Part shown: piece by piece, positions 1-5,774 of the stretch | Numbering within the stretch: position 1 is the first letter of the stretch | How the letters are laid out: every line of letters starts with the position of its first letter | NCBI GenBank assembly: GCA_003165615.1 | Contig: PLWR01000075.1 | Coordinates: 1-7,144, forward strand | Source of the DNA: Acidobacteriota bacterium | GTDB taxonomy: Bacteria > Acidobacteriota > Terriglobia > UBA7540 | Direction: 5' to 3' | Length of the DNA: 7,144 bases | Made by a program: the position numbers and the translations under genes | Notes under the pieces: generated by a model | What the model was told of the DNA's origin: nothing | Seen by the model: only the letters and a program-made list of their open reading frames with translations | Database searches by the model: none

Positions 1-371
1 GCGCGGATTTCCAGGTGGAAAGCTACCTGCGATATAAGGGCGACCATTTCGTTGACCGCTTCGACGCGAATTCCTATCTCTATATTTCCAAGGCCATGGA
101 TTATTTCGATCTCGCCCAGCCGCATGGGAACCTCGCAGAGGCTTTTGCCAATGTGAAGGCGAAGTTCCTGGTGATTTCGTTTTCCTCGGACTGGTTGTTC
201 CCCTCGTACCAGTCGAAGGAAATTGTCAGTGCCTGCCGACGCGTCGGCGCGGAGGCCATTTACACGGAAATTCAGACGGATTATGGCCACGACGCGTTTC
301 TTCTGGAATCGGGACAGATCAGTTCTCTGGTTACGAATTTCCTGACCCACGGACGAAAGGGGGCTTCCTAA
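1..371 (+). CDS. metX: Homoserine O-acetyltransferase, C-terminal part (5' end outside window)
   Basis: This is the last 122 residues of an alpha/beta-hydrolase-fold acyltransferase that moves an acetyl group from acetyl-CoA to L-homoserine, the committing step of the transsulfuration/sulfhydrylation route to methionine in the cytoplasm. The reading frame begins at base 3 and ends with TAA at 369-371. Seen directly: a stretch reading FQVESYLRYKGD, typical of the MetX lid region; FSSDWLFP, whose Asp (codon 189-191) should be the triad acid; and DYGHDAFL, whose His (codon 288-290) should be the triad base. The nucleophile Ser lies upstream of the window. Some relatives use succinyl-CoA, and the residues that separate the two are not visible here, so acetyl specificity is inferred from family resemblance and the adjacent metW. 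It is almost certainly co-transcribed with metW, 3 bases downstream. Confidence 0.94.
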   Translation, partial: ADFQVESYLRYKGDHFVDRFDANSYLYISKAMDYFDLAQPHGNLAEAFANVKAKFLVISFSSDWLFPSYQSKEIVSACRRVGAEAIYTEIQTDYGHDAFLLESGQISSLVTNFLTHGRKGAS

Positions 372-374
372 GGC

Positions 375-1061
375 ATGGGCGATTTGGGCGAACCAATCCG
401 GCTCGATGACGCGGGCACGGTGGTGAGGCTGCTGCCGGAGCACCGCGTGATTATGGACCTCATTGCCGACGGTTCGCGCGTTCTGGATCTCGGCTGCGGC
501 GAGGGAGATTTGCTGCTCGCCCTGAAGGTCAGGAAAAACGTTCGGGCTGAGGGAATTGAGCTGTCCGAGGCCTGCATCCAGGCTTGTGTGGCCAAGGGTT
601 TATTCAGCGTTCAGCACGGGGACCTGGACGAAGGATTGGCGAATTACCCCGACAAGTCCATCGACGACATCATCCTGACCAATACCATCCAGGTTCTGCA
701 TCGCCCCCTGTTTCTGATCCGGGAAATGGCCCGCGTGGGCAAGCGCTGTATCGTGAGCTTTCCCAATTTTGCCCACTGGCCGGTGCGGTGGCAGCTCTTT
801 CGCCATGGCCGCATGCCGAAGACCGGCAAGCTGCCCCACGAATGGTACGAGACTTTAAATATTCATCTGACTACGATCATCGACTTTCGCGAGTTTTGCC
901 GCAAAGCCGGATTAAATGTTCTCCAGGAAATTCCCCTTCGCACTTCGGGGCCCGGCCGGCGCAGCGTCGTGCGGTTTTTTCCTAACCTGCGCGCGGACTC
1001 GGCCATTTTTGTTTTGGAAGCAGGCCCGGCGATGCTCGCTGATCCCGCGCCGGCACACTGA
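375..1061 (+). CDS. metW: Methionine biosynthesis protein MetW (class I methyltransferase fold)
   Basis: A 228-residue protein of the MetW family, which has a SAM-dependent methyltransferase fold and is usually encoded beside metX. Its role is thought to be support or activation of MetX rather than a defined methyl transfer; that is family knowledge held loosely. Seen: the SAM-binding loop VLDLGCGEGD at residues 36-45, the acidic second-strand motif GIELSE at 60-65, the MetW signature SFPNFAHW at 128-135, and the EWYETLNIHL segment at about 156-165, close to the family's WYdTPNIHL. The length is slightly above the common 195-220 residues because of about 15 extra residues at the N-terminus. 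ATG 375 is the first start after the metX stop. Only AAGG (370-373), one base away, or a G-rich tract at 358-363 could serve as ribosome site, so translational coupling to metX is likely. Confidence 0.93.
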   Translation: MGDLGEPIRLDDAGTVVRLLPEHRVIMDLIADGSRVLDLGCGEGDLLLALKVRKNVRAEGIELSEACIQACVAKGLFSVQHGDLDEGLANYPDKSIDDIILTNTIQVLHRPLFLIREMARVGKRCIVSFPNFAHWPVRWQLFRHGRMPKTGKLPHEWYETLNIHLTTIIDFREFCRKAGLNVLQEIPLRTSGPGRRSVVRFFPNLRADSAIFVLEAGPAMLADPAPAH

Positions 1062-1084
1062 CCGCCTCCACCCCATTTCCACCG

Positions 1085-1114
1085 TTGCTGATTCTCCCCC
1101 GCGTCGCTTATCAT
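1085..1114 (+). promoter_or_regulatory. Possible weak sigma-70-type promoter ahead of the homoserine kinase gene
   Basis: TTGCTG (1085-1090) and TATCAT (1109-1114) are 18 bases apart in the 83-base gap between metW and the kinase gene. Each box matches the -35/-10 consensus in four or five positions. The gap is longer than between metX and metW, so a secondary start of transcription is plausible. Read-through from metXW is equally possible. Confidence 0.3.
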
Positions 1115-1144
1115 GGTTGAATCCATCAGGAACGGGTTTTTCCC

Positions 1145-2056
1145 ATGAGTGAGCGTATCTCAGTTCGCGTGCCGGCCACCGGTGCCAACCTTGGATGTCT
1201 CTTCGATTGTGGCGCGCTTGCCTTCAGCCTTTACCTCGATATCCGCGTCACGGCGCGCGCGGATGGCGACATCGTGGTGCATTACCGCGGGGTCAATGCC
1301 GATCGTGTGAGCGAGGGCGCGGATAATCTGATCGCGCGGACTATGCGGGAGACGCTGCGCGGTTGGGGCAAGACCCGCGGATTTGAACTGGAAGTCGAGA
1401 ATCAGATTCCGGTGGGCGCCGGAGTGGGCTCCAGCGCCGCCGCGATTGTGGGCGCGCTCGTTGCAAGTTTCCATCTTGCCGATCGCACCCTGTTCGACGA
1501 AGAAATCGTCTCCCTTGCCACCCGGCGCGAAGGCCACCCGGATAACGTGGCCGCCGCATGGCACGGCGGCTTCACCGTAGCCGTTGAATCCGCTGGCAGC
1601 GTCCTGAGTTATTCCTGCCCGGTGCCGGAACCGCTGGGGTTGGTTCTGGTGGTGCCGGACTATGCATTGCACACGGAAGAAGCGCGCAAGGTCCTGCCCA
1701 GCAACTATTCGCGGGCTGACGCCGTCCACAACTTGCAGCGCGCCGCGGTCCTGACGGCGCAACTCTTTTCCGGCAAGGCGGAATTGCATCGCTGCTTCTT
1801 TGACGACCGCTGGCACCAGTCCTTCCGGTCGCATCTGATGCCGGGACTGCCGGAAGTGCTTGCCCTGAAGCATCCTGACCTATTGGGAATCTGTTTGAGC
1901 GGCGCGGGGCCATCCCTGCTGGCATTCACGCCCGGCGACACCGCCGCCATCGGCGAGTTGATCCAAAAGACCCTTGGCGAGAAGCAGGTGCAGTCCCGCA
2001 TCTACACGGTCACTGCCGACAACCGCGGGGCCAAGGGTTGGATCCTTCCCGACTAA
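1145..2056 (+). CDS. thrB: Homoserine kinase (GHMP kinase family)
   Basis: A 303-residue GHMP kinase predicted to phosphorylate L-homoserine with ATP, the step before threonine synthase. Seen: first motif VPATGANLGCLFD at 9-21; phosphate-binding loop IPVGAGVGSSAAA at 88-100; EGHPDNVAAAWHGG at 129-142; the homoserine-kinase-like segment RADAVHNLQRAA at 190-201; DRWHQSF at 221-227; and the third motif LSGAGPSLLA at 251-260. Length and motif order match ThrB. Odd points: the first motif has Gly for the usual Ser/Thr and Cys-Leu where ThrB normally has Pro-Gly (NLGPGFD), and the loop carries GAGVGSS in place of the usual GxGLGSS. ATG 1145 follows AGGAA (1128-1132) at a long 12-base spacing. Position after metXW places both homoserine-consuming branches together. 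Another GHMP kinase is possible but less likely. Confidence 0.87.
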   Translation: MSERISVRVPATGANLGCLFDCGALAFSLYLDIRVTARADGDIVVHYRGVNADRVSEGADNLIARTMRETLRGWGKTRGFELEVENQIPVGAGVGSSAAAIVGALVASFHLADRTLFDEEIVSLATRREGHPDNVAAAWHGGFTVAVESAGSVLSYSCPVPEPLGLVLVVPDYALHTEEARKVLPSNYSRADAVHNLQRAAVLTAQLFSGKAELHRCFFDDRWHQSFRSHLMPGLPEVLALKHPDLLGICLSGAGPSLLAFTPGDTAAIGELIQKTLGEKQVQSRIYTVTADNRGAKGWILPD

Positions 2057-2113
2057 CCCGCGCCGCCCCACACACCCCACATTCTTCTGCACCAGCCGGA
2101 AAGCTGGAAAGCC

Positions 2114-2142
2114 TTGCATGGAGCGGGCCTTCCACCTATACT
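2114..2142 (+). promoter_or_regulatory. Sigma-70-type promoter for the TIM-barrel gene
   Basis: TTGCAT (2114-2119) and TATACT (2137-2142) are separated by exactly 17 bases. Each box differs from the TTGACA/TATAAT consensus by one or two bases. A start near 2149 would give a leader of about 30 bases carrying the AAGGAGG ribosome site at 2168-2174. This is the best promoter in the window and suggests the downstream gene is a separate transcription unit from thrB. Confidence 0.6.
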
Positions 2143-2178
2143 TTCGCCAACTTTAGATTGATCTTGTAAGGAGGGATT

Positions 2179-3072
2179 ATGTCTCTTGTATCGAGACGCG
2201 ACGCAGGGAAGCTGCTGTTAGCGGGGTGCGCTGGGGCGCTGGCCCCCGCCCGGGAACTTTGGGGCGTCACGAAAATCGATTCGGTGGTCCGCGGAGTGCA
2301 GATTGGCGCGCAGGCCTGGTCGTTTCGCGATCGTCCCATCGACGCGTGCATCGCCGCTTACCGCGAGGTGGGACTGGGTGAGTGCGAGCTCTCGCAAGTC
2401 CATTTCGGCGGCCCCCCGCCTGGCGACCCCAGCCTCGATCCCGCCCGGCTTGATTTGCCCCTCAGCAATTTCCAGGAGTTGCGTAGGAAGTTCGACAATG
2501 CCGGAGTGAGTCTTTCCGCCTATGGTAACAGCTTTCATACGGATATTACCGATCCGGTGCTGGAGCGAAGTTTTCAAATAACCCAGGCGATGGGCCTGGA
2601 CTGCATCACCACGTCCACAAAGATCTCGATGGTCCCCCGCATCGATAAGTTCGCCCAGAAATACAAAATCAAGGTGGGATACCATAACCACGACCATAGT
2701 TCCGATCCGGATGAGTTCGCCACGGCGGAGGGATTCGAACGTGCGTTGAAGGGCGCATCCTCTTACGCCCGGATCAACCTTGATATCGGCCATTTCACCG
2801 CCGCGAACCAGGACGCCGTTGCATTTATTCGCAAGCACCACGCCAAAATCGTGACGCTGCACATCAAGGACCGGAAGAAGGATCACGGTCCCAACGTGCC
2901 GCTGGGCCTGGGTGACACGCCCATCGTGGAGGTCCTGCGCCTCGTGCGTGATAACCATTGGAAGTTTCCCGCCAATATTGAATATGAATATGGGGGGTAT
3001 GCCCCAGGGCTCGACACCATCACCGAGGTCAAGAAGTGTTACGCGTATTGCCGTAAGGCGCTGGAAAGCTGA
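2179..3072 (+). CDS. Exported sugar phosphate isomerase/epimerase-like TIM-barrel protein
   Basis: A 297-residue protein of the xylose isomerase-like / AP-endonuclease-2 TIM-barrel superfamily; the substrate is unknown. Seen: an N-terminal twin-arginine signal with SRR at residues 5-7, a short hydrophobic stretch KLLLAGCAGALA (11-22), a possible lipobox LAGC (14-17) and an alternative cleavage site after GALA (22). Likely metal/substrate residues follow the family order: GECEL (67-71), YHNHDHS (168-174), NLDIGHF (200-206), LHIKD (227-231) and IEYEYGG (267-273). ATG 2179 has a strong AAGGAGG at 2168-2174, four bases away. The gene has its own promoter and nothing ties its function to the amino-acid genes around it. 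Relatives with Tat signals act on carbohydrates outside the cytoplasm; here that is inference. Family assignment is firm, function is not. Confidence 0.88.
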   Translation: MSLVSRRDAGKLLLAGCAGALAPARELWGVTKIDSVVRGVQIGAQAWSFRDRPIDACIAAYREVGLGECELSQVHFGGPPPGDPSLDPARLDLPLSNFQELRRKFDNAGVSLSAYGNSFHTDITDPVLERSFQITQAMGLDCITTSTKISMVPRIDKFAQKYKIKVGYHNHDHSSDPDEFATAEGFERALKGASSYARINLDIGHFTAANQDAVAFIRKHHAKIVTLHIKDRKKDHGPNVPLGLGDTPIVEVLRLVRDNHWKFPANIEYEYGGYAPGLDTITEVKKCYAYCRKALES

Positions 3073-3080
3073 GCGTCACC

Positions 3081-3106
3081 GTCTCACCGCAAAGACGCAG
3101 AGGCGC
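3081..3106. repeat. Possible interspersed repeat fragment
   Basis: The stretch begins GTCTCACCGCAAAGACGCAG and continues AGGCGC. Read on the minus strand it gives the peptide APLRLCGET, which I recognise as a recurring spurious translation from intergenic repeats in unrelated bacteria. There is only one copy in the window, so repeat status rests on recognition and was not tested. Confidence 0.35.
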
Positions 3107-3179
3107 CGAAACCGGAGCCCCTCCAACACGGCCTGGCCCATGGCCAAATTCAGATTTTACCCCTGACCCTTTGCGTGCA

Positions 3180-3330
3180 GGTGTCATTTGGAATGGAAAC
3201 CCTTTCGAAGCATCTGTCATTCCCGCGAAGGCGGGAATCCATTCCCTCAATTCCAATGGCTGGCGGAGTGGATTCCCGCCTTCGCGGGAATGACAGGACT
3301 TGGGAGGGGCCGCGTATCGCAATTGACACC
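3180..3330. repeat. Symmetric, MITE-like or REP-like element with nested inverted repeats
   Basis: Outer arms GGTGTCATTTG (3180-3190) and CAATTGACACC (3320-3330) are inverted repeats matching at 10 of 11 positions. Inner arms 3214-3241 and 3269-3296 are perfect 28-base inverted repeats. Both pairs centre exactly on base 3255. The DNA between inner and outer arms pairs poorly. TGTCATT recurs in direct orientation at 3182-3188 and 3215-3221. I see no target-site duplication and no internal ORF of transposase type. Confidence 0.6.
3214..3296. repeat. 28-bp perfect fold-back (widespread ATTCCCGC-type palindrome)
   Basis: The arms at 3214-3241 and 3269-3296 are exact reverse complements around a 27-base loop. 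Each arm also contains a smaller dyad, TTCCCGC-GAAG-GCGGGAA, so it can form a short hairpin alone. The core is a well-known interspersed sequence in many bacterial genomes, recognisable from its spurious peptides SFPRRRES and DSRLRGND. In RNA it would form a very stable hairpin that could protect the 3' end of the upstream message. No T-tract follows, so it is not a classical terminator. Confidence 0.85.
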
Positions 3331-3356
3331 AGTACCACCCTCTACGTTCCCTCGCG

Positions 3357-3374
3357 AGCACAAACAGATGTGCT
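3357..3374. promoter_or_regulatory. Operator-like dyad overlapping the predicted -10 region
   Basis: AGCACA (3357-3362) and TGTGCT (3369-3374) form a perfect 6-base inverted repeat with a 6-base spacer. The right half overlaps the extended -10 element of the predicted promoter, the geometry expected for a repressor site. The regulator is unknown, and a dyad of this size can arise by chance. Confidence 0.35.
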
Positions 3375-3379
3375 AGACT
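3371..3379 (+). promoter_or_regulatory. Extended -10 promoter element ahead of the methionine/folate gene
   Basis: TGC-TAGACT fits the TGn-TATAAT extended -10 pattern at four of six core bases plus the TG. No good -35 lies 16-18 bases upstream. The element ends 9 bases before ATG 3389, so the transcript would begin about 2-4 bases from the start codon or at it. Confidence 0.4.
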
Positions 3380-3388
3380 AGTTTAGGA

Positions 3389-5257
3389 ATGCGCGAACCA
3401 TTTCTAGAGAGAATCGATAAACGGCCCGTGGTGTGCGACGGGGCCATGGGGACGATGCTGTATTCGAAAGGCATCTCCCTCAGCCGCTGCTATGACGAAC
3501 TGAATTCGTCGATGCCGCAGCTCGTCAAGGAGGTCCACCTGGCATATGTGAAAGCCGGGGCGGAGGTAATTGAAACCAACACCTTTGGGGCCAACAAGTT
3601 CCGACTGGAAAAATTCGGTCTGGGCGAAAAGGTGCGTGAATTGAACTTGGTGGGCGCACGTCTGGCACGGGAAGTTGCCGGTGATGACCTCTACGTGGGG
3701 GGCGCCGTGGGGCCGCTGGGGATTCGTCTGGAACCTCTGGGCCATACCACGCTGGAAGAGGCACGCGCGGCATTTCGCGAGCAGATTGCGGTGCTGGTGG
3801 AAGGCGGCGTCGACCTGATTATTGTTGAGACCATGATGGATTTGAACGAGGCGCATCAGGCGCTGCGGGCCGCGCGGGAAGTCGGCCAATTTCCCGTCAT
3901 CGTGCAGATGACCGTTCAGGACGATGGCAGCACGCCCACCGGAACGCTGCCGGAAGATTTTGCGCGGGCGCTCGACGAGTGGGGTGCGGACCTGATTGGC
4001 GTGAATTGCAGCGTCGGCCCCGCTGCCGTGCAGGAAACACTGGAGCGCATCGCGGCGGTGACGGAGAAGAGGCTTTCCGCGCAGCCCAACGCGGGAATGC
4101 CGCGCACCGTGGAAGGCCGCAACCTCTATCTCTGCTCGCCCGAATACATGGCGAGCTACGCGCGGCGATTTATTCAGGCGGGCGCGCGCCTGGTGGGAGG
4201 ATGTTGCGGCACGACTCCGGAACACATCAAAGCCATCAAAGCGGCGGTGCGCTCACTAAGCCCGCAGCGGGCACGGATACCCGTGGAAGTCATGGGGGGG
4301 GCCGCCCACACTCTGCCACCGGTGCCAGTGGCCAGCCGCTCGCGCCTGGCGGGGAAGCTCGAGCGAAAGGAGTTTCCCGTCCTGGTGGAAGTAGTCCCGC
4401 CCAAGGGATGCGACGCCACCAAGGAAGTGGAGGGGGCGCAATACCTGCTGGAGCATGGTATTGATGCGGTGAACATTCCCGATGGCGCCGGCGCCACCGC
4501 GCGCATGAGCGCCTTGACTCTGGCGGCCCTGCTTCAACAACGCGCCGGCATCGAGGTTTTGCTCCACTACAGCTCGCGCGACCGAAACGTGCTGACCATC
4601 CAATCCGATCTGCTGGGTGCGCATGCCCTGGGGGTGCGCAATGTTCTGGCGTTGACGCGCGACACTCCCCAATACTCGACCGTACTGGAAAGTGACGCGT
4701 CAGAGGTGGACGCCATTGGATTGGTGACCCTCCTGAGCAATTTGAACCGGGGCCTGGACGTGGGGGCCAACCCGCTCGGCGCGCAAACCGCATATCTGGT
4801 GGGCGCCGGCATTAATCCTTACGCGCTGAACCTGGAAGAGGAGCTTCGCCGCCTTCATTCCAAGGTGGAGGCAGGCGCCGATTTCGCCGTGACTCAGCCC
4901 GTTTTTCAGGTGGAGCAATTGGCGAAATTCCTGGAGCGGGCGCGCAGCCTTGCCCCGCACCTCCCGGTCATCGCCGGAATCTGGCCGCTTACCAGTTTCC
5001 GCAACGCCGAGTTTATGAACAACGAGGTGCCGGGAATCTCCGTTCCTCCGGCAGTGATGGAGCGTATGCGCGCGGCTGATTCCGGCGAGCGCGCCCGCCA
5101 GGAGGGCCTGAAGATCGCGGGGGAAACCCTCGTGGAAATTCGTTCCCTGGTTCAGGGCGTGCAGATCGCTGCGCCTTTTGGCCGTTACGCCCTGGCGGTG
5201 GAGGTGGCGCAGGCGCTCGGCGCCATTCAAACCGCCATTTCCGCCCCTCAACCGTGA
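3389..5257 (+). CDS. Bifunctional homocysteine S-methyltransferase / 5,10-methylenetetrahydrofolate reductase
   Basis: A 622-residue two-domain enzyme like Bacillus YitJ. Residues about 12-288 are the homocysteine methyltransferase barrel: CDGAMGTMLY (16-25), ETNTFGAN (62-69), and the zinc ligands Cys207 (GVNCSVGP) and Cys272-Cys273 (GGCCGTTPEH). A linker of about 35 residues leads to a MetF-like reductase (about 325-615) with Glu334 (VEVVPP), Asp425 (LTRDTP) and Gln503 (TQPVFQ) at the positions of the E. coli MetF active-site Glu28, Asp120 and Gln183. It should reduce methylene-THF and methylate homocysteine to methionine. No cobalamin-binding domain is present, so it is not full-length MetH; the true methyl donor of the first domain is uncertain. 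ATG 3389 is the only possible start: TAG lies in frame at 3374-3376, and the next Met is inside the conserved motif. AGGA (3385-3388) abuts the ATG. Confidence 0.95.
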   Translation: MREPFLERIDKRPVVCDGAMGTMLYSKGISLSRCYDELNSSMPQLVKEVHLAYVKAGAEVIETNTFGANKFRLEKFGLGEKVRELNLVGARLAREVAGDDLYVGGAVGPLGIRLEPLGHTTLEEARAAFREQIAVLVEGGVDLIIVETMMDLNEAHQALRAAREVGQFPVIVQMTVQDDGSTPTGTLPEDFARALDEWGADLIGVNCSVGPAAVQETLERIAAVTEKRLSAQPNAGMPRTVEGRNLYLCSPEYMASYARRFIQAGARLVGGCCGTTPEHIKAIKAAVRSLSPQRARIPVEVMGGAAHTLPPVPVASRSRLAGKLERKEFPVLVEVVPPKGCDATKEVEGAQYLLEHGIDAVNIPDGAGATARMSALTLAALLQQRAGIEVLLHYSSRDRNVLTIQSDLLGAHALGVRNVLALTRDTPQYSTVLESDASEVDAIGLVTLLSNLNRGLDVGANPLGAQTAYLVGAGINPYALNLEEELRRLHSKVEAGADFAVTQPVFQVEQLAKFLERARSLAPHLPVIAGIWPLTSFRNAEFMNNEVPGISVPPAVMERMRAADSGERARQEGLKIAGETLVEIRSLVQGVQIAAPFGRYALAVEVAQALGAIQTAISAPQP

Positions 5258-5263
5258 TAGAAT
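5255..5263 (+). promoter_or_regulatory. Possible extended -10 promoter ahead of xseB
   Basis: TGA-TAGAAT fits the extended -10 pattern, and its TGA is the stop codon of the preceding gene. TATAAA follows at once (5264-5269) as an alternative. No clear -35 is present. A start near 5270 would give a leader of about 105 bases before xseB. Confidence 0.3.
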
Positions 5264-5303
5264 TATAAATCCGCCATTTTCCTGAAAAGATGCTGCGGCT
5301 ATG

Positions 5304-5325
5304 CTTGGGGAGAGTCGTCCCCGGG
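5304..5325 (+). other. Small hairpin in the xseB leader
   Basis: CTTGGGGA (5304-5311) can pair with TCCCCGGG (5318-5325) across a 6-base loop, with five Watson-Crick pairs next to the loop, two G-U pairs and a closing C-G pair. It lies about 50 bases before the xseB start. It has no T-tract and no recognisable riboswitch family, so any function is speculative. Confidence 0.25.
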
Positions 5326-5363
5326 CGAAAGCGGTAGGGGAACACGATACGAGGGATTCGAGA

Positions 5364-5368
5364 AAGGG
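5364..5368 (+). promoter_or_regulatory. Shine-Dalgarno sequence that fixes the xseB start
   Basis: AAGGG lies 7 bases before ATG 5376. The upstream in-frame ATG at 5301 has no such site, so translation should begin at 5376. Confidence 0.65.
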
Positions 5369-5375
5369 TACAGCC

Positions 5376-5642
5376 ATGTCCCAGTCCGCGAAGAGTGACA
5401 AGCCGGAGCCTTTCGAGAAGAATCTGGCGCGCCTTGACGCTATCGTGCGCGAGTTGGAGGATACCGACCTTCCGCTCGACAAAGCCCTGGTGCTGTATGA
5501 GGAAGGCATGAAGCTCTCCGAGTTCTGCCACAAGCAGTTGGAAGAAGCCGAGGGACGAGTCGAGATCATGACCAGGAAGGCCGGAGGGAAAGTAGTGGCG
5601 GAGCCTTTCGCAGCGGACGGGACGGAGGCGGGGGAGAGATAG
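5376..5642 (+). CDS. xseB: Exodeoxyribonuclease VII small subunit
   Basis: An 88-residue small subunit of exonuclease VII, which with several copies per XseA large subunit degrades single-stranded DNA to short oligonucleotides in the cytoplasm. Seen: the family core FEKNLARLDAIVRELE (13-28), then DLPLDKALVLYEEGMKL (31-47) and a second helix QLEEAEGRVEIM (54-65), giving the expected helical hairpin. The tail from residue 70 is Gly/Ala/Glu-rich and probably disordered. Family members are usually 70-85 residues. Starting at ATG 5376 gives this length; the in-frame ATG at 5301 would add 25 residues unlike the family and lacks a ribosome site. The large subunit gene xseA is not in the window. The stop codon TAG (5640-5642) overlaps the first unit of a heptad repeat array. 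xseB beside ispA and dxs is a common arrangement. Confidence 0.93.
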   Translation: MSQSAKSDKPEPFEKNLARLDAIVRELEDTDLPLDKALVLYEEGMKLSEFCHKQLEEAEGRVEIMTRKAGGKVVAEPFAADGTEAGER

Positions 5643-5761
5643 AAGTTAGAAGCCAGAAGTTAAAAGTTAGGAGTGAGAATTGAGAAGTTTGAATGCAGAA
5701 GTCAGAACCAAGAAGGTAATTACCGGCTTCTAACTTCTCACTTCTAGCTTCTAACTTCTCA
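5641..5761. repeat. Fold-back array of 7-bp repeats, unit AGAAGTT
   Basis: About eleven 7-base units in strict phase run from 5641 to 5717. Four are AGAAGTT or AGAAGTC, and the rest vary by one to four bases (AGAAGCC, AAAAGTT, AGGAGTG). After nine unrelated bases, five inverted units in perfect phase (CTTCTAA, CTTCTCA, CTTCTAG and repeats of these) fill 5727-5761. The outer 33-base arms 5641-5673 and 5727-5759 are inverted repeats at 29 of 33 positions. It fills the xseB-ispA gap almost completely. No T-tract follows the stem. Confidence 0.9.
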
Positions 5762-5774
5762 GCCACAAATTCCG

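Larger units (their letters stand above)
3073..3388. other. 316-base intergenic region of repeats and regulatory sequence
   Basis: No convincing gene lies here. From left to right it holds a stretch (3081-3106) resembling a common interspersed sequence, a small dyad TGGCC-CAT-GGCCA (3134-3146), a symmetric element of about 151 bp (3180-3330) with a long fold-back at its core, and a promoter/operator-like segment just before the next start codon. The short ORFs on both strands are translations of the fold-back and look like the arginine/glycine-rich junk peptides such repeats produce. Confidence 0.7.

Noticed and set aside
2092..2107. Terminator hairpin after thrB (CCAGC...GCTGG)
   Set aside because: A 5-bp stem with a 6-base loop and no T-tract is too weak to call.
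3320..3351. Promoter from the perfect TTGACA at 3323-3328
   Set aside because: No acceptable -10 lies 16-18 bases downstream, and the hexamer is part of the element's outer arm. It could still act with an unusual spacing.
3029..3381. Short ORFs on both strands (110 aa minus; 62-68 aa plus) across the intergenic region
   Set aside because: They translate the 28-bp fold-back and neighbouring repeat, giving the typical spurious peptides (SFPRRRES, DSRLRGND, HSREGGNP). They have no ribosome site and no conserved domain.
3073..3388. SAM, cobalamin or other riboswitch ahead of the methionine/folate gene
   Set aside because: I found no conserved multi-helix pattern or family boxes. The structure present is a simple symmetric fold-back, and the promoter candidate lies downstream of it.
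5301..5375. Upstream ATG as the xseB start
   Set aside because: It would add 25 residues unlike the family and has no ribosome site, whereas ATG 5376 has AAGGG at 7 bases.
4700..5569. Long minus-strand ORF (289 aa), and similar antisense ORFs at 1160-1873, 2218-2958 and 3404-4225
   Set aside because: They are shadows of well-supported plus-strand genes in GC-rich DNA; their products are His/Arg/Gly-rich with no recognisable motif.
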